In this document: piece after piece, positions 1 through 5,110 of the stretch
How the letters are laid out: each line of letters starts with the position of its first letter
Numbering within the stretch: the stretch's first letter is position 1
Source of the DNA: Betaproteobacteria bacterium
GTDB taxonomy: Bacteria > Pseudomonadota > Gammaproteobacteria > Burkholderiales > Casimicrobiaceae
Direction of reading: 5' to 3'
Assembly (NCBI GenBank): GCA_005888865.1
Contig: VBCL01000137.1
Coordinates: forward strand, 1 to 6,372
DNA length: 6,372 nt
Translations under genes and position numbers: made by a program
The notes under the pieces: model-generated
Told to the model about the DNA's origin: nothing
Database searches by the model: none
The model's input: the letters and a program-made list of their open reading frames with translations, nothing else

Positions 1-1221
1 CAGTTCCAGCAGGAGCAGATCCGCGAGGGGCTGGAGCTTCGCGGCTGGTGGGTCGAGGAAATGATCCGCACACCTTCGCCGCTGACCGAGCGGATGACGC
101 TGTTCTGGCACAACCACTTCGTGTCCGGTCAGCAGAAAGTGAAGCTTGCGCAGCTCATGTACCGGCAGAACGTCACGCTGCGCGCCAACGCGCTTGGCCG
201 CTTCGGCGATCTGCTGCACGCCGTCGCCCGCGATCCGGCGATGGTGATCTACCTCGACAATGCGCAGAACCGCAAGGGCACGCCGAACGAGAACTTCGCA
301 CGCGAAGTGATGGAGCTGTTCACGCTGGGCGAGGGTCATTACGGCGAGCAGGACATCAAGGAAGCCGCTCGCGCGTTCACGGGTTGGAGTCTCGATCGCG
401 ACACGGGACAATTCGTATTCCGCCGCTTTATCCACGATTACGGGCAGAAGACGGTGCTCGGCAAGACCGGCAATCTCGACGGCGACGATGTGCTCGACAT
501 CCTGCTGGCGAGACCCGAGACCGCGGAGTTCGTCATGGCTAAGCTCTGGCGCGAGTTCGTCTCTCCCGATCCGGACGAAAAGGAAGTCAAGCGCATTGCC
601 GCGCGTTTCCGCGATTCGCGCTACGACATCAAGGTCGCGCTTCAGGCGCTGCTGACTTCCGACGCGTTCTACGCCGCGGAGAACCGAGGCGTTCTGGTCA
701 AGTCGCCGGTCGACCTCGTCGTAGGGACCCTTCACCAGTTCGGGATGAGGCCGGGCGAGCCCGTGCCGTTTGCGGTCGCGGCCGCAGCGATGGGTCAGAA
801 CCTGTTCGCGCCCCCGAACGTCAAGGGCTGGCCCGGCGGCGAGGCTTGGATCAACACCAGCACGCTGCTCGCGCGGAAAGCATTCCTTGATCGCCTGTTC
901 CGCGCCGACGATGCCGCCGGCCGCACGGACGCTACGCCGATGATGGCCGACGCGCTCGCGCCGAAAGCGATCTCCGTCGCCGACGAATCGGAGGCGTCGC
1001 GCAAGTTGCGCTTCATGAAGGCGATGGATCGGGGCCTGAAGAGCGTGCAATTCGACAGCGATGCATGGTTCGGAGCGCTCAAGGCAACGCCCGACGCTCG
1101 CGCAGCCGCCGCGACCCGAGTGCTGCTCGCGTACGCGCCGCAGGCGCAGCCTGATCCTGCAAGCGAGCCGCTGGCGATGGTCCGGCAGCTCGTCCTCGAC
1201 GCCGCGTACCAGCTCAGATGA
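1..1221 (+). CDS. DUF1800 family protein, 3' part (N terminus outside the window)
   Basis: The reading frame is open from base 1, so the gene starts upstream; 406 codons are visible, ending in TGA at 1219-1221. An internal ATG at 61 is not the start, because the family-like sequence already precedes it. Recognisable DUF1800 blocks, numbered in the visible fragment, are FWHNHF (35-40), NENFAREVMELFTLG (96-110), AFTGWS (125-130) and NVKGWPGGEAW (273-283). As I recall, whole members are about 450-550 residues, so some tens to about 150 residues are missing. The biochemical role of the family is not established. Members are typically encoded next to a DUF1501 protein, as here, where the stop codon overlaps the DUF1501 start (ATGA, 1218-1221), which implies translational coupling and a shared function. 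The signal peptide, if any, lies outside the window. Family assignment is secure; the function is unknown. Confidence 0.93.
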   Translation, partial: QFQQEQIREGLELRGWWVEEMIRTPSPLTERMTLFWHNHFVSGQQKVKLAQLMYRQNVTLRANALGRFGDLLHAVARDPAMVIYLDNAQNRKGTPNENFAREVMELFTLGEGHYGEQDIKEAARAFTGWSLDRDTGQFVFRRFIHDYGQKTVLGKTGNLDGDDVLDILLARPETAEFVMAKLWREFVSPDPDEKEVKRIAARFRDSRYDIKVALQALLTSDAFYAAENRGVLVKSPVDLVVGTLHQFGMRPGEPVPFAVAAAAMGQNLFAPPNVKGWPGGEAWINTSTLLARKAFLDRLFRADDAAGRTDATPMMADALAPKAISVADESEASRKLRFMKAMDRGLKSVQFDSDAWFGALKATPDARAAAATRVLLAYAPQAQPDPASEPLAMVRQLVLDAAYQLR

Positions 1222-2393
1222 ACCGCGTCATGAATCGCCGCAACTTTCTGAAGCTCGCCGGCTCTCTGCCGCTCGCGTCGATCGCGCCGCACGTCGCCTG
1301 GGCGACCGCGCCGGCCCACGTCGACTATCGCAATCTGCTGGTGCTGATCGAGCTCAAGGGCGGCAACGACGGGCTCAATACCGTCGTGCCCTACGCGAAT
1401 CCGGCCTACTACGCGCTGCGCCCGAAGCTCGCGATCGCCCGCGATCAGGTCGTGAAGCTGACCGATGCGGTCGGCCTTCATCCCGCGCTCGAGCCGCTTG
1501 TTCCATTCTGGAAGAATCGCGAGCTCGCCGTGCTCCAAGGCGTCGGCTATCCGGAGCCCAACCTTTCGCACTTCCGCTCGATCGAAATCTGGGATACCGC
1601 CTCGAAGAGCGAAGAGTATCTGCAGGAGGGCTGGCTCACCCGCACGTTCGCCGCGACGCCCACGCCGAAGGATTTCGCGGCCGATGGGGTGATCGTCGGC
1701 TCGCCCGATCTGGGGCCGCTCGCCGGCGGCGGGACGCGGGCGATCGCGCTCGCCAACACCGAGCAGTTCCTGCGGCAGGCGCGGCTCGCGGCGTCGGAAG
1801 GCAAGGCGCGCAACAAGGCGCTGCAGCACATCCTCAAGGTCGAAGCCGACGTCATGCAAGCAGCCTCGCACCTCAATGCCGACTACGCCTTCAAGACCGA
1901 GTTTCCCCAAGGCGCGTTCGGCACCGCAATCAAGACCGCATCCCAGGTCATCGCCAACCGCGCCGGCGTCGCGGTGGTGCGCGTGACTCTCGGGGGGTTC
2001 GACACGCACAGCGGCCAGCTCAATACGCAGCAGCGATTGCTCGGCGAGCTCGCGGCCGGTCTTGCGGCGCTGAAGAACGCGCTCGACGAGCTCGACCGCT
2101 GGAGCAATACCCTGGTGCTGACCTACGCGGAGTTCGGACGGCGCCCGAAGGAGAATCTCTCCAACGGCACCGATCACGGTACCGCGAGTGTGCACTTCGC
2201 GCTGGGCGGCCGCGTTGCCGGCGGGATGTATGGTGAACAGCCCGCGCTCGATCGACTCTCGGGCGACGGCAATCCGGCGTATGCGATCGACTTTCGAAGC
2301 GTCTACGCGACCGTGCTCGACCGGTGGTGGGGCGTGGCGTCGAACGGGCCGCTCGGCGGCAAATTCGCGCCGCTGCCGATCCTTCGGACGTAG
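1218..2393 (+). CDS. DUF1501 family protein with twin-arginine (Tat) signal
   Basis: A 391-residue protein. Its N terminus carries a near-perfect Tat motif, NRRNFLK (residues 6-12), then a hydrophobic stretch and a possible AxA cleavage site after AWA (27-29). This suggests export of a folded protein to the periplasm. Family blocks are KGGNDGLN (47-54), SHFRSIEIW (117-125), GGFDTH (259-264), EFGRR (305-309) and GTDHG (317-321). DUF1501 is thought to be related to the alkaline phosphatase/sulfatase fold, and the Asp/His-rich blocks fit metal binding, but no substrate is known. The start at 1218 overlaps the DUF1800 stop by ATGA; a second in-frame ATG at 1230 would begin just before the Tat motif and is an equally usable start. 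Neither has a clear Shine-Dalgarno, so coupling from the upstream gene is likely. The TAG stop is followed in frame by a second TAG at 2409-2411. Confidence 0.93.
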   Translation: MNRVMNRRNFLKLAGSLPLASIAPHVAWATAPAHVDYRNLLVLIELKGGNDGLNTVVPYANPAYYALRPKLAIARDQVVKLTDAVGLHPALEPLVPFWKNRELAVLQGVGYPEPNLSHFRSIEIWDTASKSEEYLQEGWLTRTFAATPTPKDFAADGVIVGSPDLGPLAGGGTRAIALANTEQFLRQARLAASEGKARNKALQHILKVEADVMQAASHLNADYAFKTEFPQGAFGTAIKTASQVIANRAGVAVVRVTLGGFDTHSGQLNTQQRLLGELAAGLAALKNALDELDRWSNTLVLTYAEFGRRPKENLSNGTDHGTASVHFALGGRVAGGMYGEQPALDRLSGDGNPAYAIDFRSVYATVLDRWWGVASNGPLGGKFAPLPILRT

Positions 2394-2424
2394 CCCCTGC
2401 TGAGCGCGTAGCCCGAGTCGAGCG

Positions 2425-2448
2425 CGAAGCGCGATGCCCGGCGCTTCG
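2425..2448. repeat. Hairpin 1 of the convergent spacer
   Basis: Arms CGAAGCGC (2425-2432) and GCGCTTCG (2441-2448) form a perfect 8-bp stem with an 8-nt loop. It starts about 30 nt after the DUF1501 stop. No T-run follows on either strand, so it is not a typical intrinsic terminator, but it may stabilise mRNA 3' ends. Confidence 0.6.
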
Positions 2449-2485
2449 ATCGCGCAGCGCTGGCCGGAGTTCGCGAAGCCTGTCC

Positions 2486-2505
2486 TGAGCCCGTCGAAGG
2501 GCTCA
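2486..2505. repeat. Hairpin 2, within repeat copy A (TTCGAC-GCTCAG family)
   Basis: Arms TGAGCCC (2486-2492) and GGGCTCA (2499-2505) form a perfect 7-bp stem around the 6-nt loop GTCGAA. Read on the minus strand, positions 2500-2482 give CCTTCGACGGGCTCAGGAC, which matches 16 of 19 bases with positions 3328-3346 on the plus strand. For the exonuclease transcript the hairpin begins about 18 nt after the stop codon and could serve as a bidirectional 3'-end structure. There is no U-tract. Confidence 0.65.
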
Positions 2506-2522
2506 CCCACGGGCTACGTCTG

Positions 2523-3311
2523 CTACGTCGGCGTGTTCGCGTCCCACGCCGTGAGGAACTCGCGCCAGTGCGGCTCCTTCGATGTGGCGAGCTTGTCGCG
2601 GGCCAGCAGGATTTCAGCCGCGTATTCATCCGCCGAGAGCGTGCCGCGCATCTGCTGAAAGCGCAGGTAAAGTAGGTACGTGTTGAGTACGTCGGTCTCG
2701 CAGTAGCGGCGGATCTCCTCGATCCGGCCGGCGATAAATGCGGCGTGCACTTCCGAACCGCTGAAGCCGAGCTTGCCGGGAAAACCGGCGAGCCGCGCCA
2801 TCGCCTCGAGCCCGGCGTAGCTCCGCGGTTGATACATCGCGAGCACATCCATCAAATCGAGATGTCGCGTGTGATAGCGGCTGAGGTAGCTGTTGTACTT
2901 GAAATCGCGATCCTCGTCGCCCCAGTCCCAGAATCGGGCAGCCGTGATGCCGTGAATCAGGGCGCGATGGCCGAGCACGGGCAGGTCGAATCCGCCGCCA
3001 TTCCACGATACGAGCTGCGGCGTGTGCTTGTCGACGAGATCGAAAAAGCGGCGGATCAGCTCGGGCTCGGAATCTCCCGCGACACCGACCGACGCGACGC
3101 GCAGGCCCGCGCCTTCGCGCAGCGCACAGGCGATCGCGACGACGCGCTGCAGGTGCACCGGCAGGAAGTCGTTGCCCGTCGCCGCGCGACGCTGCTGCAG
3201 CGCCCAGTCGAGCACGTCGGCATCGCTCAAGGACTGCGGCAATGCATGGATACGGCGCAACCCCGCGACGTCTGGGACGGTTTCGATGTCGAAGACGAGC
3301 GTCGGAGTCAT
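2523..3311 (-). CDS. Predicted 3'-5' exonuclease, PolB-type (DnaQ-like, PF10108-type)
   Basis: A 262-residue protein that resembles the stand-alone 3'-5' exonucleases related to the proofreading domain of DNA polymerase B. All DEDDy-type motifs are visible: Exo I FDIET (D8, E10), Exo II SWNGGGFDLP (N104, D109), and Exo III YCETD (Y203, D207). The D/E residues would bind two catalytic metal ions, so an active nuclease on DNA or RNA is expected, in the cytoplasm since there is no signal peptide. The true substrate is unknown. The ATG at 3309-3311 is the only start after an in-frame TGA 15 nt upstream, but it lacks a clear Shine-Dalgarno; that TGA is contributed by a repeat. The gene follows cysM on the same strand after 60 nt and ends in two in-frame TAG codons (2523-2525, 2514-2516). 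Confidence 0.9.
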   Translation of the reverse strand: MTPTLVFDIETVPDVAGLRRIHALPQSLSDADVLDWALQQRRAATGNDFLPVHLQRVVAIACALREGAGLRVASVGVAGDSEPELIRRFFDLVDKHTPQLVSWNGGGFDLPVLGHRALIHGITAARFWDWGDEDRDFKYNSYLSRYHTRHLDLMDVLAMYQPRSYAGLEAMARLAGFPGKLGFSGSEVHAAFIAGRIEEIRRYCETDVLNTYLLYLRFQQMRGTLSADEYAAEILLARDKLATSKEPHWREFLTAWDANTPT

Positions 3312-3320
3312 CGAGCGTGT

Positions 3321-3351
3321 CGTTCATGCTTCGACGAGCTCAGCACGAACG
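3321..3351 (-). repeat. Repeat copy B: 31-bp hairpin in the cysM-exonuclease spacer
   Basis: Arms CGTTCATGCT (3321-3330) and AGCACGAACG (3342-3351) pair at 9 of 10 positions as DNA. In the minus-strand RNA, the strand actually transcribed through cysM, the odd pair becomes G-U, giving a continuous 10-bp stem with an 11-nt loop. The core TTCGACGAGCTCAGCACGAA belongs to a motif I recall as widely dispersed in betaproteobacterial genomes, and it is related to copy A at 2482-2500 but in the opposite orientation. It fills half of the 60-nt spacer and ends 9 nt before the exonuclease ATG. It may act in mRNA processing or attenuation between the two genes. Confidence 0.7.
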
Positions 3352-3371
3352 GAATCATCGGTGGCAACGGT

Positions 3372-4259
3372 TCAGCCAGGAAATACGCCGGTGGAGAGAT
3401 ACCGATCGCCTCGATCGCAAACGATGAACACGATCGTTGCGTTCTCCACCTCACGCGCGACGCGCAGCGCCACCGCGCATGCACCACCGGACGAAATGCC
3501 GACGAACATACCCTCCTCGGCGGCCAGGCGCCGTGCCATGTCCTCGGCATCGGCTTGCGATACATACATCAGCCGATCGACGCGTCTCGCATCGTAGATC
3601 TTCGGCAGGTACGCCTCCGGCCATTTGCGGATGCCCGGGATCTGCGAGCCCTCCTCCGGCTGGCACCCGAGGATCTGGATCGCGGGATTTTGCTCCTTGA
3701 GAAACTTGCCGGCGCCCATGATCGTGCCGGTGGTGCCCATGCTGGAGACGAAGTGCGTGATGCGCCCCTCGGTGTCGCGCCAGATTTCGGGGCCCGTCCC
3801 CTTGTAATGCGAGAGCGGATTGTCCGGGTTGGCGAACTGGTCGAGGATGATGCCCTTGCCCTCGGCGCGCATCCTCTCGGCGACGTCGCGCGCGGTCTCC
3901 ATGCCGCCCGCCTTGGGCGTGAGCACGATCTCGGCGCCGAACGCGCGCATGGTCTGCCGGCGCTCGAGCGAGAGATGCTCGGGCATCACCAGCACCATCT
4001 TGTAGCCGCGCATGGCGGCGGCCATCGCCAGCGCGATGCCGGTGTTGCCCGAGGTCGCTTCGATGAGCGTATCGCCGGGCTTGATCGTCCCTCGCTTCTC
4101 CGCCTCGACGACCATCGACAGCGCAGGCCGGTCCTTGACCGATCCGGCCGGGTTGTTGCCTTCGAGCTTCGCCAGCAGGACGTTGGAGGTCTGCCCGGGC
4201 AGACGTTGCAGTCGCACCAGCGGCGTATTGCCGACGGTGTCCTCGATGGTCAGATACAT
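3372..4259 (-). CDS. cysM: Cysteine synthase B / S-sulfocysteine synthase CysM
   Basis: A 295-residue PLP enzyme that makes cysteine from O-acetylserine and sulfide; CysM-type enzymes also accept thiosulfate and give S-sulfocysteine. The PLP lysine is K42 in NNPAGSVKDRPA. The substrate loop TSGNTG is at 69-74, the phosphate-binding loop GTTGT at 175-179 and SSGGA at 256-260. The C-terminal CDRGDRYLSTGVF block, with Cys281, is the CysM signature that separates it from CysK; the equivalent Cys280 of E. coli CysM is linked to thiosulfate use. The length is close to E. coli CysM (303), and the protein stops just after GVFPG, so the C-terminal tail is slightly short. It is cytoplasmic. The ATG at 4257-4259 matches the family start (YLTIEDTVGNTPLV). 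Its Shine-Dalgarno is weak. A terminator lies upstream, so it probably has its own promoter; the exonuclease gene is downstream on the same strand. Confidence 0.96.
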   Translation of the reverse strand: MYLTIEDTVGNTPLVRLQRLPGQTSNVLLAKLEGNNPAGSVKDRPALSMVVEAEKRGTIKPGDTLIEATSGNTGIALAMAAAMRGYKMVLVMPEHLSLERRQTMRAFGAEIVLTPKAGGMETARDVAERMRAEGKGIILDQFANPDNPLSHYKGTGPEIWRDTEGRITHFVSSMGTTGTIMGAGKFLKEQNPAIQILGCQPEEGSQIPGIRKWPEAYLPKIYDARRVDRLMYVSQADAEDMARRLAAEEGMFVGISSGGACAVALRVAREVENATIVFIVCDRGDRYLSTGVFPG

Positions 4260-4291
4260 GGCTCGAGCGTCGCCGCGAAAACGAATCCTCT

Positions 4292-4297
4292 ATTGTA
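4292..4297 (-). promoter_or_regulatory. Possible -10 box for cysM (TACAAT)
   Basis: On the minus strand TACAAT lies 32 nt upstream of the cysM ATG, in the only AT-containing stretch of the leader, just after the terminator of the preceding gene. No convincing -35 hexamer is found 16-18 nt further upstream, where the terminator stem lies. The assignment therefore rests on the -10 match and on the need for a promoter after the terminator. Confidence 0.3.
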
Positions 4298-4305
4298 CCG
4301 CCGAC

Positions 4306-4332
4306 AAAAACCCCGCCACGCGGGCGGGGTTT
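4306..4332 (-). terminator. Rho-independent terminator after the ComEA-like gene
   Basis: On the minus strand the sequence reads AAACCCCGCC, a 5-nt loop, GGCGGGGTTT, then further T residues. The stem is 7 GC pairs (4311-4317 with 4323-4329) extended by three A-T pairs, and ends in a five-T run (4310-4306). It starts about 20 nt after the TAG stop of the ComEA-like gene (4352-4354). This is a textbook intrinsic terminator and separates the alr-hldD-ComEA transcript from cysM. Read on the plus strand it has only three T residues, so it should work mainly in the minus direction. Confidence 0.9.
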
Positions 4333-4351
4333 CGATGGAGTCTCGTCGCGG

Positions 4352-5038
4352 CTATTTCTTCGCCTTCTCGTCCGCGCTCGCCTTGCTGTCCTTGTCGCTC
4401 TTGCTCGCCTTCTTCTCCTTGTCGCCATCCTTCGCGGCTTTGTTCTTGGCCGCCTCGTCCTCCTTGGCCTTCTTCTTGGCGGCCTTCTCATCCTCCTTGG
4501 CCTTCTTCTTGGCGGCCTTTTCGTCGGCCTTCGCCTTCTTGTCGTCGGCGGCTTTCATCGCCTTGTCTTCCTTCGGGGCGGCGGCCTTCTCGTCCTTCGC
4601 GGTGGCGGCCTTCTTCTCGTCGGCCTTCATCGCCTTGTCGTCCTTCTTCGCCTCGGTCTTCGCGGGCGCCGGTGCAGGAGGCGCGGCCGCCGGGGCGCCC
4701 TTGGCCTCCGGTGCCTTGGCGGGCGCGGCGGGAGGCGGCGCCTTCGACTCCTTGGCAGCCTTGTTGTCCTGCGCGACCGGCGTCGACGCGCCGGTCACAG
4801 AGATCTTGTCCTTGAGCGGCCCGAAGGTCCCTTCCTTGATGCCAGGCACCTTCATGATGTCCTCGGGGGTCTTGAACGGCCCGTTCTTGGCGCGATAGTC
4901 GACGATGGCCTGCGCCTTGACCGGCCCGATACCCGGCAGCGCATCGAGCTCTTCCTTGCTAGCCGTATTGATGTTCACGGCGGCGAGCGCGAACGCCGAG
5001 AACAGCAGCGTCGCGAGCAGCAACACGAATCGTTTCAT
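4352..5038 (-). CDS. Secreted ComEA-like helix-hairpin-helix protein with long charged tail
   Basis: A 228-residue protein. Residues 1-20 are a typical Sec signal peptide (MKR, hydrophobic core, cleavage near ALAA). Residues 21-81 are a complete ComEA-type tandem HhH domain: NINTASKEELDALPGIGPVKAQ, then FKTPEDIMKVPGI. Such domains bind double-stranded DNA non-specifically, and ComEA in the periplasm pulls in DNA during transformation. Residues from about 84 to 228 are low-complexity: first Ala/Pro/Lys, then Lys/Ala/Asp/Glu with KAAKKKAKEDE repeated, and probably disordered or helical. Betaproteobacterial ComEA-like proteins are usually only about 70-110 residues, so the tail more than doubles the protein. 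The start has a strong GGAGG (5044-5048) 5 nt before the ATG. The gene lies 72 nt after hldD and is followed by a terminator. The DNA-binding role is inferred; a part in competence is not shown by the context. Confidence 0.9.
   Translation of the reverse strand: MKRFVLLLATLLFSAFALAAVNINTASKEELDALPGIGPVKAQAIVDYRAKNGPFKTPEDIMKVPGIKEGTFGPLKDKISVTGASTPVAQDNKAAKESKAPPPAAPAKAPEAKGAPAAAPPAPAPAKTEAKKDDKAMKADEKKAATAKDEKAAAPKEDKAMKAADDKKAKADEKAAKKKAKEDEKAAKKKAKEDEAAKNKAAKDGDKEKKASKSDKDSKASADEKAKK
4458..4523 (-). repeat. 33-bp tandem duplication inside the ComEA-like tail
   Basis: Two head-to-tail 33-bp units (4458-4490 and 4491-4523) differ at only two positions and encode 11-residue units of KAAKKKAKEDE type. 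The reading frame is kept. Nearly identical DNA suggests a recent duplication, and copy number may vary between strains through slippage. Confidence 0.85.
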
Positions 5039-5043
5039 ATCTC

Positions 5044-5048
5044 CCTCC
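5044..5048 (-). promoter_or_regulatory. Strong ribosome binding site of the ComEA-like gene
   Basis: On the minus strand GGAGG, within GGGAGGGAG, lies 5 nt before the ATG at 5036-5038. It is the best Shine-Dalgarno in the window and fixes this start. It suggests the protein is translated efficiently and independently of hldD upstream. Confidence 0.85.
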
Positions 5049-5110
5049 CAGGAATTATTTGTCGCGAGACCGTACGCGTCCGAAGAGCACGAGATGAACG
5101 CGAGAGGATG

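Larger units (their letters stand above)
2385..2531. repeat. Nested inverted-repeat element between convergent genes
   Basis: This element covers the whole 129-bp spacer between two convergent genes plus both stop codons. Outermost arms CGGACGTAG (2385-2393) and CTACGTCGG (2523-2531) are complementary at 8 of 9 positions. Inside them, CGTAGCCCG (2407-2415) and CGGGCTACG (2510-2518) form a perfect 9-bp inverted repeat. Two smaller hairpins sit in the middle. The edges also carry short direct repeats: CGTAGCCC at 2389 and 2407, and GCTACGTC at 2513 and 2522. The arrangement resembles REP/BIME-like intergenic repeats common in proteobacterial genomes; the GTAGCCCG edge and the TTCGAC-GCTCAG core both look like widespread dispersed motifs I recall from Betaproteobacteria. 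Transposition or a protein partner is not shown by the sequence. Confidence 0.7.

Noticed and set aside
795..2510. 571-codon open frame on the minus strand across the DUF1800/DUF1501 genes
   Set aside because: It is antisense to two well-recognised families, has no recognisable domains, and its Arg/Ala/Gly-rich composition is what GC-rich third positions give on the opposite strand.
2394..2522. A small RNA gene, tRNA or insertion sequence in the convergent spacer
   Set aside because: No tRNA fold, no T-run terminator, no transposase and no target-site duplication; the hairpins are explained better as intergenic repeats.
2303..2848. 181-codon minus-strand frame crossing the convergent spacer
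   Set aside because: It overlaps the ends of two real genes out of frame and runs through the repeat; no recognisable domain.
2626..3327. 233-codon minus-strand frame starting at the repeat's ATG
   Set aside because: It is a shifted frame inside the exonuclease gene with Arg/Ala-rich shadow sequence and no family motifs; kept only as a possible decoy start.
2745..4898. 717-codon open frame on the plus strand
   Set aside because: It runs antisense to the exonuclease, cysM and the ComEA-like gene, all with conserved motifs, and it crosses a terminator. Its Ser/Phe/Ala-rich end is simply the reverse of the Lys/Ala/Glu tail codons.
2523..5038. A dedicated DNA-uptake and processing module (ComEA-like protein plus exonuclease)
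   Set aside because: cysM and a terminator lie between them, the order resembles a conserved housekeeping neighbourhood, and no other competence gene is in view.
5039..5110. Promoter for the ComEA-like gene in the AAATAAT stretch (about 5054-5060)
   Set aside because: A -10 there would place the transcript start on top of the Shine-Dalgarno, and no good -35 is seen; read-through from hldD explains expression.
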